DNA of 64,000 bases from Arthrobacter saudimassiliensis (GTDB taxonomy: Bacteria > Actinomycetota > Actinomycetes > Actinomycetales > Micrococcaceae). A program made the translations under genes and the position numbers. The notes under the pieces were generated by a model. It worked only from the letters and a program-made list of their open reading frames with translations, did not search any database and was not told the origin of the DNA. The stretch lies in NCBI GenBank assembly GCA_900016675.1, contig LN483070.1, positions 186,001 to 250,000 of the forward strand, written 5' to 3'. Of the stretch, positions 1-8,600 are shown piece after piece; position 1 is the stretch's first letter; every line of letters begins with the position of its first letter.

Positions 1-16
1 TTACTCCGGCGGCTGA
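1..16 (+). CDS. 3' tail of a gene entering from the left (partial)
   Basis: The second forward frame reads Tyr-Ser-Gly-Gly and then TGA at 14-16, and a strong hairpin starts 26 bases later. This is what the end of a forward gene followed by its terminator looks like. Only four codons are visible, so no product can be named and the call rests on the terminator spacing. Confidence 0.3.
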
Positions 17-41
17 CCGCCGCGGAAGAGCTCTCCACGCC

Positions 42-90
42 AAGGCCTTCGGTCCGGCCCGGGTACACACCCGGCCGGACCGGAGGCCTT
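42..90. terminator. Long GC-rich hairpin terminator
   Basis: Arms at 42-64 and 69-90 pair almost perfectly (one bulged C at 58, one G-T pair) around a four-base loop. There is no long T run, but the outer stem is A/T-ended in both directions, so it could stop transcription from either side. Confidence 0.7.
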
Positions 91-172
91 CGTGGTGCCC
101 GCTCCGGGCCGCGGTGACTGCGCCGTGGTCCGCTCGGGAAACCCGGCCCGTGCTCCGCTTTGGGTACAACCC

Positions 173-255
173 CTCCAGTTTGTCCGGATCCCTCCAGTTT
201 GAAGCGGAGGATCCGCACAAACTGGAGCCATTTCGGACAAAACGGAGGGATCCGG
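173..255. repeat. Nested inverted/direct repeat cluster
   Basis: CTCCAGTTTG occurs at 173-182 and 192-201. The 19-bp arm 173-191 pairs with 209-227 with one mismatch. A second arm (184-200, CCGGATCCCTCCAGTTT) pairs with 238-255 with one extra base and one mismatch. The cluster sits just beyond the stop codon of the FUSC gene. It could be a complex terminator or an intergenic repeat element. It is not coding in any convincing way. Confidence 0.6.
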
Positions 256-262
256 CCGCCGC

Positions 263-1372
263 TCAGGCCCGGGCAGCAACCCCGCGGGGTGCGGCGGAAC
301 CCTGCCCGGCCTCCGGCTCCGCCCCTGCCGCCTGCTCCGCCCCGGCCGCCTGCCCGCGCCGGCGCAGCACCGTGGCGCGCCAGTGCAGTGCGAGCACCAC
401 GGCCATGCCGACGGCGGCGCCGATCACCGTCTCCACGGCCCGGTCCTGCAGCAGCACCGCGGGATCCGAGGGGCGTGCCAGCTCGGTGCTGACCAGCGCC
501 AGCGGGGTGACGAACACCTGCGCCAGGGCGTACTGGCGCAGCACGAACATCTCTGCGGCGAACTGCAGCAGGGCGATCACCACGGCCATCTGCCAGGGCT
601 CCAGCCCCGGCCACAGGATCAGTGCGGTGACCAGCAGGCCGGCGAACGTGCCCAGCACCCGCTGCACTCCCCGGAACATCCTGCTGCGCACGGTCTGGCC
701 CACCAGCGGCACGGTCGCGGCGACCATCGCCCAGTAGTTGTGGCCGATGCCGAGCGCGGTGGCGATGCATCCGGCGACGGCGGCTGCGAGCAGGTGCAGG
801 CCGGCGTCGGCGGCAAGGGCCCGCCGCTGGGCCGGTGAGAAGCGAGGCCGGGCGGGCCGCTGCCAGCCGGTGCGGTGCCGGCGGCTGAGCATCCCGAGCT
901 GTCCCAGCATCAGGGCGAAGACCACCGTGCAGACCGCCGTGAGCAGCGCCTGCCAGGCCGGCGGATGCGCGGGCATGGAGGCGATCGCGCCGTAGGCGAA
1001 GATGTGGAACAGGGAACCGGCCGGGCGCAGCCGCCACAGGCCTGCGGCCAGGCTCGCCAGCCCGGCCACCAGCGAGGTTCCGGCCACGATGTCCCACGCG
1101 TCGGGATGCAGCCGGGCGGAGGCCACCGCGGCGGTGACCACCAGCAGCATCAGCGCCCCGGCCCGCAGCTGGTGGCCCAGGCGTGCCCGGTGCGGCTCGT
1201 TGCGCCCGTAGATGCCGGTGAAGGCGCCGAAGGTCGCGAAGATCGCCAGGTCCACCCGGCCCAGCACCAGCAGCAGCAGCAACGGCACGCCGACGCCCAC
1301 CCCGCAGCGCAGCGCCACGTGGTGGTCATTGTGGGCCGGGGCCAGGGCGAACAGATCTCGCAGATGCTTCAA
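263..1372 (-). CDS. FUSC family inner-membrane protein
   Basis: The product (369 aa from a TTG start) has blocks of closely spaced membrane helices in each half. The second half contains a GHNYWAM stretch followed by hydrophobic segments, as in the fusaric-acid-resistance/aromatic-acid exporter-like (FUSC) family. The C-terminus is an Ala/Gly/Glu-rich tail. The reading frame stays open upstream, but family similarity begins at LKHLRDLFAL. The TTG at 1372 has an AAAGGT ribosome site about 10 bases upstream; a GTG at 1411 is the alternative. The gene is divergent from tgt. Its substrate cannot be read from sequence. Confidence 0.75.
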   Translation of the reverse strand: MKHLRDLFALAPAHNDHHVALRCGVGVGVPLLLLLVLGRVDLAIFATFGAFTGIYGRNEPHRARLGHQLRAGALMLLVVTAAVASARLHPDAWDIVAGTSLVAGLASLAAGLWRLRPAGSLFHIFAYGAIASMPAHPPAWQALLTAVCTVVFALMLGQLGMLSRRHRTGWQRPARPRFSPAQRRALAADAGLHLLAAAVAGCIATALGIGHNYWAMVAATVPLVGQTVRSRMFRGVQRVLGTFAGLLVTALILWPGLEPWQMAVVIALLQFAAEMFVLRQYALAQVFVTPLALVSTELARPSDPAVLLQDRAVETVIGAAVGMAVVLALHWRATVLRRRGQAAGAEQAAGAEPEAGQGSAAPRGVAARA

Positions 1373-1610
1373 CGGGACGGCGGTACCTTTCGGATCCGGG
1401 GCAGGGTCCACCCGGGAAAAGGGGTGGTGGGTGGCGGCGACGGCGCCGCCTGTCCACGCTACTCCCGCGGTTTGGCGGGCCCGAACTTTTGTGGCGCACC
1501 TCCCAGCGGCTCCCGCGGTCGACGCCGGGGCCCGCCGTCGGCCCTGCTGCCCTGCGCCCGCCCGCCGTCGTCCCGGCGGCGGCGCGCAGCCGGTAAGGCA
1601 AAATGGGAGG

Positions 1611-2894
1611 GTGTCCTCCTCATCTTCCTTTTCCTTCACCCTTGGCAAGCGGCTGCGCGAGACGGCGCAGCCCACTGAAGAGCAGACTGCGGCCAACGGC
1701 GGTGAGTTCCAGGGGCGAACGGGCGTGATCTCCACCCCGCACGGCGAGATCCGCACGCCGGCGTTCATCGGCGTCGGCACCCAGGCCACGGTCAAGGCCG
1801 TGCTGCCCGAGGCGATGGCCGAGCTGGGCGCGCAGGCGCTGCTGGCCAACGCCTACCACCTCTACCTGCAGCCGGGCGCCGACGTGCTCGACGCCGCGGG
1901 CGGGCTCGGGAAGTTCATGAACTGGCCCGGCCCCACCTTCACCGACTCCGGCGGCTTCCAGGTGATGAGCCTGGGCGCGGGGTTCAAGAAGGTCATCAAC
2001 ATGAACGCCGACGGCAGCACCCACGCCACGGGGGCGGACGACGACGTCGCCCCCGGCAAGGAGCGCCTCGCGCACGTCGACGACGACGGCGTCTGGTTCA
2101 AGTCCCACATCAACGGCGACAGGCACCGGTTCACCCCGGAGATCAGCATGCAGGTCCAGCACCAGCTGGGCGCGGACATCATGTTCGCGTTCGATGAGCT
2201 GACCACGCTGATGAACTCCCGCGGCTACCAGGAGCGTTCGCTGGAGCGCACCCGGCTGTGGGCCATCCGCTGCCTCGAGGAGCACCGGCGGCTCACCGAG
2301 GAGCGCGCGGACAAGCCGTACCAGGCGCTGTTCGGGGTGCTGCAGGGCGCGCAGTACGAGGACCTGCGGCGCAAGGCCGCCCGGGACCTGGGCGCCATGG
2401 ACTTTGACGGGTTCGGCCTGGGCGGGGCCCTGGAGAAGGAGAACCTGGGCACCATCATCCGCTGGTGCACCGAAGAGCTGCCGGAGGACAAGCCGCGGCA
2501 CCTGCTGGGCATCTCCGAGCCGGATGATCTGTTCACTGCCATCGAGAACGGCGCCGACACCTTCGACTGCGTCTCCCCCACCCGGGTGGCGCGCACCAGC
2601 GCGTTCTACACCCCGTACGGGCGGATCAACCTGCTCAAGGCCCGGTACAAGAAGGACTTCTCGCCGCTGGTCGAGGGCTGCCCCTGCTACACCTGCACGC
2701 ACTACACCAAGGCGTACCTGCACCACCTGTTCAAGGCCAAGGAGATGCTCTCGGCCACCCTGGTCTCAATCCACAACGAGCACTTCACGGTGAACCTGGT
2801 CGACGACGCCCGCCGCGCCATCGAGGACGGCACGTTCTTCGAGCTCAAGGCCGAGGTGCTGGGCAGGTACTACGGCGGTGCGAAGGACGCCTAG
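1611..2894 (+). CDS. tgt: Queuine/preQ1 tRNA-ribosyltransferase (TGT)
   Basis: This enzyme exchanges guanine-34 of GUN tRNAs for a queuosine-type base. The 427-aa product shows FTDSGGFQ near residue 107, the LGGALEKEN region, the catalytic Asp319 in DCVSPTR, and the zinc cluster CPCYTC followed by HH. The GTG at 1611 is chosen because similarity begins shortly after it. A -10-like CAAAAT at 1599-1604 lies exactly where a leaderless transcript would need it, while the adjacent GGGAGG is too close to serve as a normal ribosome site. The gene is convergent with a queuosine-precursor transporter, so the base is probably salvaged. Confidence 0.92.
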   Translation: MSSSSSFSFTLGKRLRETAQPTEEQTAANGGEFQGRTGVISTPHGEIRTPAFIGVGTQATVKAVLPEAMAELGAQALLANAYHLYLQPGADVLDAAGGLGKFMNWPGPTFTDSGGFQVMSLGAGFKKVINMNADGSTHATGADDDVAPGKERLAHVDDDGVWFKSHINGDRHRFTPEISMQVQHQLGADIMFAFDELTTLMNSRGYQERSLERTRLWAIRCLEEHRRLTEERADKPYQALFGVLQGAQYEDLRRKAARDLGAMDFDGFGLGGALEKENLGTIIRWCTEELPEDKPRHLLGISEPDDLFTAIENGADTFDCVSPTRVARTSAFYTPYGRINLLKARYKKDFSPLVEGCPCYTCTHYTKAYLHHLFKAKEMLSATLVSIHNEHFTVNLVDDARRAIEDGTFFELKAEVLGRYYGGAKDA

Positions 2895-2912
2895 GCGTTC
2901 CCGCCGGCACCG

Positions 2913-2934
2913 CCGGGACTGCGGCTAGTCCCGG
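2913..2934. terminator. Hairpin between tgt and yhhQ
   Basis: CCGGGACT (2913-2920) pairs perfectly with AGTCCCGG (2927-2934) around a six-base loop. It overlaps the stop codon of the reverse-strand transporter and lies 19 bases after the tgt stop, so it may end both convergent transcripts. Confidence 0.5.
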
Positions 2935-3734
2935 ATCCGGTCGATCCGCTCGGTGGCGCCCGCCGTCGGCGCGCGGCCGGGTTCGGCCGGGATGCGGGCG
3001 GTGGCCGCGCCGTCGGCGGCCGGCGTCCCGTAGCTCGGCTCATGCTTCTTCAGCAGCCGGATGACGACGCCGGTCACCGGAATGAAGAGGAACTCGACGC
3101 CGGTCTTGTACAGGAACCCGAAGATCACGTAGTTCAGGAACCCGGCGGCGTCGCTGATGCCGATCACCGGCGCGGCGACCGCGCAGAAGATCAGCGTGTC
3201 GGCGAATTCGCCCACCCCGGTGGAGGCCATCAGCCGGCCGATCAGGGCGCGTTCCTGGAAGCGGCGCTTCATCCGCACCAGCACGTAGGAGTTCAGCAGC
3301 TGCCCGACCAGGAAGCCGAGCAGGCTGGCGACGACGATCTGCCAGACCGGGCCCAGCGCCTGCTCCAGCGCCGCCTGCTTCGCGACGCCGCCGGCGTCGT
3401 CAAAGCCCGGCAGGGCAATCAGCACCGCGAAGCTGAGCACCGCCAGCAGGGACATCGCGAAGCCGGTGTAGATGGCGCGGCGGGCGGCCTTGAACCCGTA
3501 CACCTCGCTGATCACGTCGCCGAGGATGTAGGCCAGCGGGAAGAGGAAGAAGCCGCCGTCGGTGATGATGCTGAAGTCGCCGAAGATCGGGCCGATGACC
3601 ACCCCCTTGCTCGCGCCGATGTTCGACAGCACGATCACCACGCACATCACCGTGAGCAGGATGTCGTAGTGGGAGCCGCGCCGGCTGGCGAAGGCGGGGA
3701 CGGAAAGTACCTCGGTGGGGGTGTCTGTACGCAT
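2925..3734 (-). CDS. yhhQ: Queuosine precursor transporter (VUT/YhhQ family)
   Basis: The 269-aa integral membrane protein has about six helices. Family hallmarks are the SNIGASKGVVI segment, GDVISEVYGF, and the C-terminal KTGVEFLFIPVTG. Members of this family import queuosine precursors (preQ0/preQ1 or queuine) that TGT then inserts into tRNA. The convergent tgt supports this role. The C-terminal 40 residues are hydrophilic and variable. No recognised preQ1 riboswitch pattern was seen in its leader. Confidence 0.88.
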   Translation of the reverse strand: MRTDTPTEVLSVPAFASRRGSHYDILLTVMCVVIVLSNIGASKGVVIGPIFGDFSIITDGGFFLFPLAYILGDVISEVYGFKAARRAIYTGFAMSLLAVLSFAVLIALPGFDDAGGVAKQAALEQALGPVWQIVVASLLGFLVGQLLNSYVLVRMKRRFQERALIGRLMASTGVGEFADTLIFCAVAAPVIGISDAAGFLNYVIFGFLYKTGVEFLFIPVTGVVIRLLKKHEPSYGTPAADGAATARIPAEPGRAPTAGATERIDRIRD

Positions 3735-3981
3735 GGGTCCGTTTTCGGTAGTGGTTCGCCTGGCCTAAGCCGGCTGTATTAGCACTGTGCCCGCTGCCCC
3801 GGGCGGCCGCCGCCGGTGGCATCCGCCTTCCGATGCGGCCGCGTCCATTCTGCCATGCCCGGGAGCGGGCTGCTGTGGATTGCCCTCCCGTCCGGGGGCC
3901 GCAGCGCCTACTGTGGTGCCACCGGTCCCGGGCCCAGCACCCGCATCAAGGCCGGCCCCAGGTGCCCAAGGAGGCGCGCGG

Positions 3982-4452
3982 ATGATGGAGCAGACGGACG
4001 ACGGCGGCCTCCTCCGCCCCGCGCTGCGGCTGCCGGGACGCCGGCTCGCCGCACCCGGGAACCGGGTCCGGTTCGGGCCCACCGCGTTCGCCGTCGGCTA
4101 CGGTGTGGCCGCCCTGGTGCTGGCCGCCATCGCCACCGCCGCCGTGGGGTGGGGCACCAGCCCGGACTTCTGGGGCTACGCCTGGATCGCGGTGATTGCC
4201 GCGTTCTACGCCGCCGGCCTCGGCCTGCCGACGGCGGTGCCGGTGGGCATCGCCCTGGGCCTGGCGCTGCGGCCGGTGGCCAGCCAGTGGCTGCACGTGC
4301 TGGCCTTCTTCGCGGTGCCGGCGCTGCTGACCTGGCTGGCGGTGGCCCTCGCGGTGCGCTCGGTGTTCGTGCCGCTGCTGATGGGGCTCGCGGTGGGCGT
4401 CTCCGCGGCGCTCGGCCGGGCCGCCGTCTGGCGGCTGGTCACAGTCGGCTGA
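3982..4452 (+). CDS. Small integral membrane protein, function unknown
   Basis: The 156-aa protein has a short charged N-terminus and four or five hydrophobic segments. Starts at 3982 and 3985 are both ATG; the AAGGAGG ribosome site at 3967-3973 favours the first. It ends 41 bases before the ThiD/PdxK-type kinase and may be cotranscribed with it. I recognise no family. Confidence 0.7.
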   Translation: MMEQTDDGGLLRPALRLPGRRLAAPGNRVRFGPTAFAVGYGVAALVLAAIATAAVGWGTSPDFWGYAWIAVIAAFYAAGLGLPTAVPVGIALGLALRPVASQWLHVLAFFAVPALLTWLAVALAVRSVFVPLLMGLAVGVSAALGRAAVWRLVTVG

Positions 4453-4493
4453 AGCGGTGGCACCAGCCGCCGCTGCGGGTGGAAGATAGACCC

Positions 4494-5333
4494 ATGTCTG
4501 CTAACACACACCCGGCCGCGGCACCGGCCGTAACGCTCACCATCGCAGGATCCGAGGCCACCGGCGGCGCCGGCGCGCAGGCGGACCTGAAGACCTTCCA
4601 GGAGCTCGGCGTCTACGGCATCACCGCCCTGACCTGCATCGTTGCGTTCGATCCGAAGGACAGCTGGAACCACCGCTTCGTTCCGGTCGAGCCGCAGGTC
4701 ATCAGCAACCAGCTCGAGGCGATCCAGACCGCCTATGACCTGGACACGGTCAAGATCGGCATGCTCGGCACCCCGGCCACCATCGACACGGTCGCCAAGT
4801 CGCTGCAGAGCCAGGAGTGGGCCAACATCGTGCTCGACCCGGTGCTGATCTGCAAGGGCCAGGAGCCCGGCGCCGCCCTGGACACCGACCAGGCGCTCAA
4901 GGCGCAGATCCTGCCCCTGGCCACGTTCGTGACCCCCAACCACTTCGAGTCCATCTCGCTCTCCGGCATGGAGGACATCACCACCGTCGAGGACCTCAAG
5001 GAGGCGGCGAAGCGCATCCACGAGGCCAGCGGTGCCGTCGTCCTGGCCAAGGGCGGGGTCCGGCTGGAAGGCGACGACGCCGTCGACGTCTTCTACGACG
5101 GCGAGACCCTCGAGGTGCTGCGCGCACCCAAGATCGGCGACGTCGCGGTCAGCGGCGCCGGCTGCACGCTCGCCGCGGCGATCACCGCCGAGCTGGCCAA
5201 GGGCGCCTCGCCGCTGGAGGCGGCGAAGACCGCCAAGGCGTTCGTCACCGAGGGCATCCGCAACCGGGTGTCCTCCAACGCCCCGTTCGACGCCCTGTGG
5301 CAGGGCGGCGCCGGCCGCGGCCCGGCCCTCTGA
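4494..5333 (+). CDS. thiD: Hydroxymethylpyrimidine/phosphomethylpyrimidine or pyridoxine kinase
   Basis: This 279-aa ribokinase-fold enzyme phosphorylates HMP/HMP-P for thiamine or pyridoxine/pyridoxal for PLP. It shows the TIAGSEATGGAGAQADLKT start, KIGMLG, DPVLICKGQ, TPNHFE, LAKGG and the catalytic GDVAVSGAGCTLAAAI anion-hole region. Actinobacterial enzymes of this subgroup are variously annotated ThiD or PdxK and sequence alone does not separate them. ATG 4494 follows a GGAAGAT-type ribosome site. A strong terminator follows the gene. Confidence 0.85.
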   Translation: MSANTHPAAAPAVTLTIAGSEATGGAGAQADLKTFQELGVYGITALTCIVAFDPKDSWNHRFVPVEPQVISNQLEAIQTAYDLDTVKIGMLGTPATIDTVAKSLQSQEWANIVLDPVLICKGQEPGAALDTDQALKAQILPLATFVTPNHFESISLSGMEDITTVEDLKEAAKRIHEASGAVVLAKGGVRLEGDDAVDVFYDGETLEVLRAPKIGDVAVSGAGCTLAAAITAELAKGASPLEAAKTAKAFVTEGIRNRVSSNAPFDALWQGGAGRGPAL

Positions 5334-5344
5334 CCGACCTTCCC

Positions 5345-5388
5345 CTGCGGGGCCGGTGCCGGACGGCACCGGCCCCGCAGCCGTTTTT
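5345..5388 (+). terminator. Rho-independent terminator after thiD
   Basis: A perfect 16-bp stem (5345-5360 with 5365-5380) and four-base loop are followed by TTTTT at 5384-5388. This is the clearest intrinsic terminator in the window. Confidence 0.93.
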
Positions 5389-5561
5389 GGCCACCTTCAC
5401 TGCCCGCCTAGGGCAGTCATTCACGGGCGTCAAGGGTGGGGAACGATATTGCGCAGCTTTTGAGCCAATCCCCAACTTCTTCGAGGGTTACTCTCAGCTC
5501 CGGCTGCGGCTGCCCCTATGGTGTGGCTACGGCTGCAGGACTATTGGGGGCCGTAGGTGCA

Positions 5562-5677
5562 TGCTGGCACCCCGCTCGGGGGTTGGGGGCACTTCGGAAA
5601 GCTGTCGCAGCGTGCCAGCAGCCGGTCTTGAACGTCTCGCAAGCGTCTGTCCGGTGACGCGCGGCGGAACGTTCAAG
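5562..5677 (+). promoter_or_regulatory. Leader with two inverted repeats before the protease gene
   Basis: TGCTGGCAC (5562-5570) is inverted at 5612-5620, and CTTGAACGT (5627-5635) is inverted at 5669-5677. The second right arm runs into AAGGAG, the ribosome site of the S8 protease. If transcribed, the stem would bury the ribosome site. Whether these are operators or RNA structures cannot be decided from sequence. Confidence 0.45.
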
Positions 5678-5684
5678 GAGCAGG

Positions 5685-8600
5685 ATGAGACTCTCGAAGC
5701 ATCGGGCCGGCGCAGGGGTGGTTGCCACCCTGGCCGGCGTCGCCCTCACCGCAGGCCTCGGCCTGCCGGCGCAGGCGCAGGAAACGGACGGCGGGGAAGC
5801 CCCGGCCCAGGGCATCCAGGTTCAGGATTTCGAGGCCCTGAAGGTCTCGCCCAGCCTGCGGGACCTCAACGGCGAGGTGTCCGCCTACGTGCAGTTCAAG
5901 GGCGACGGCGCGTTCGGGCAGACCCAGCCCGAGGCGGTCAAGGAGGGCCGGGAAAAGCCGGTCAACAAGCGCGAACGGGTCCGCCAGATCCGCTCCACCA
6001 TCGAGGCCCAGGCGCAGTCCGCCGCGGCCGAGGCCTCCGCCGAAGCCCTGTACACCACCACCAACACGCTGCCCGGCGTCGCGGTCCGCGGCGACGCCGA
6101 GGCCATCAAGGCCCTCGCCGGCCGTGACGACGTCGCGAGCATCACCCGCATCGTGCCCAAGACCGTGGACAACAAGGGCGCGGACATCGACACCCGCGCC
6201 CTGGACAGCTGGGTGCAGCGCAGCGAGACCGGCGAGGGCATCACCATTGCGGTGCTGGACACCGGTATCGACTACACGCACTCCTCCTTCGGCGGCCCCG
6301 GCACGGTGGAGGCCTACCAGGCCGCGCAGGCCTCCGAGACGATTCCGGCGGCCGACTCCGGCCTGCTCGATCCGGAGAAGTTCATCGGCGGCTACGACCT
6401 GGTGGGCGATGACTACAACGCCGATCCTTCCTCCCCCACCTACCAGCCGGTGCCGAAGCCGGACCTGAACCCGCTGGACTGCGGCGGGCACGGCTCGCAC
6501 GTGGCCGGCACCGCCGCCGGCTACGGCACCAACGACGACGGCAGCACCTTCCGCGGCGACTACACCAAGCTCACCGCCGAAGAGGTCAACGGGATGCGCA
6601 TCGGCCCCGGCTCGGCGCCCGAGGCCAAGCTGGTCGGGATCCGCGTCTTCGGCTGCGCCGGTTCCTCCGCCGTCGTCGGCCAGGCCCTGGACTACGTCCT
6701 GGATCCCAACGGTGACGGCGACTTCTCCGACCGCGCCCAGGTGGTGAACATGTCCCTCGGCTCGGAGTACGCCCCGTACGACGATCCGGAGAACGCCATC
6801 GTGGACAAGCTCACCGAGCTGGGCATCCTCTCCGTCACCTCGGCCGGCAACTCCGGCGACGTGTACGACGTCGGCGGCTCGCCCGGCAACGCCCGTTCCT
6901 CGCTGGCGGTGGCCAGCAGCATCGGCTCCCAGGTGACCCTGGACCGCGCAGATGTGCTCGCCCCCGCCGAGGTGGAGGGCACGGCGTCGGGCCAGTACAG
7001 CTCCAACTTCAACTACTCCGACCCGGCCGTCACCGAGGAACGCCTCACAGGCAACGTGGTCATGGCGCCGGCGAACAACCGGTTCGGCTGCGAGGCCTTC
7101 CCGGCCGGTTCGCTGGCCGGCAAGTGGGTGTGGATCCAGTGGGAGGAAAACGGACAGTTCCCCTGCGGCTCCGGCGTGCGCTTCAACAACGCGCAGGCGG
7201 CCGGCGCCACCGGCGTCGTCCTGGACTCCCCGCGGTCGGTGTTCGACGCCGGCATCGGCGGCAACGCGGCCATCCCCGGCATCCAGCTGAACCGCGACTC
7301 CTCGGACCGGCTGCGGCCCGCCGCCGTCGCCGGCACCCTGGAGCTGCGCCTGGCGCCGCAGTACATGGCGACCGCCACCGGCCCGTCGGAGTCTCAGGAC
7401 ACCATCAGCTCCTTCTCCTCGCGCGGCCTGCACGGATCCAACGGCGTGGTGAAGCCCGACGTCGCCGCTCCCGGCTCCTCGATCGGCTCCGTGTCGGTCG
7501 GCTCCGGTGACGGCGCCTCGACCAGCTCCGGCACCTCGATGGCCGCGCCGCACGTCGCCGGCCTGGCCGCGCTGATGTACGCGGCCACGGACTACAACCC
7601 GTACGAGGTCAAGACCGCGATCATGAACACCGCCACGCACGATCTGTTCTCGGCCGAGGGCAGCGTACTGGCCCCGAACCGGGTGGGCTCGGGCCGGGTG
7701 GACGCCCTCGATGCGCTGAACAACAAGGTGCTGGCCTACGCGACGGACGATCCGGCGCTGACCAGCGTGAACTTCGGCGTGCTGGAACTGGGCGACGAGG
7801 CGCTGCGGCTGACCCGCAGCATCACCGTGGAGAACAAGTCCGACACCCCGCGCCGCTACACGGTCTCCTACCTGGAGTCCTCCACCATGCCGGGCGTCAG
7901 CGTCAGCACCAGCCCGCGGGTGGATGTGCCGGCCAACGGCAAGGCCACCGTCGAGGTGACCCTGGACATCGCCGACCCGGCCGCCCTGGCCAAGACCATC
8001 GACCCGGGCGCCGAAACCGAGCAGCTGGGCCTGGCCCGGCAGTTCCTGGCCGATGTCTCCGGCCGCGTGCAGCTGGCCGCCGACGGCGTGCCGACCCTGC
8101 GCGTGCCGGTCTACTCCGCACCGAAGCCGACCGCGGCGATGAGCGCCGGCACCGGCGTCCAGTTCGCCGACGCCGAGGCGGGCGCGGCCGACGTCGTGCT
8201 CCGCGGCCGTGACCTGCAGCAGGGCGAGGGATCCTCCCGCTACCTCTCGCTGGTGGCCCCGCTGGTCCTGGGCGCGGAAAGCCCGCGCCTGGAGAAGGTG
8301 AACATGGAGTCGCTGCGCGCCATGGACCTGCAGGCGGTGGGTGCATCCTCCACCCTGCCCGCGCTGCGGGCCGCCGGCGCCGACGAGCGCGATGCCATGC
8401 TCCACTTCGGCGTCAGCACCTGGGACAACTGGCCGATCCTCGGCGGATCCAACGAGATCAACGTGGAGATCGACGTCAACGCCGACGGCGTGGGCGACTA
8501 CCAGGTCTTCACCTCGCGGGCCGCGGACCTGGACGTGGTCCTGGTCTCCACCTACCGGATCAACCCGGACGGCAGCGGCGAGCTGGTGGACCAGTACGGC

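Noticed and set aside
1-279. Reverse-strand reading frame of 92 codons at the left edge
   Set aside because: It runs through the strong hairpin at 42-90 and has no ribosome site or recognisable motif; a short forward gene tail plus terminator explains the sequence better.
3735-3800. Possible preQ1 riboswitch upstream of the queuosine-precursor transporter
   Set aside because: A short CCGAAAACGG hairpin is present, but none of the known preQ1 class patterns could be matched by eye.
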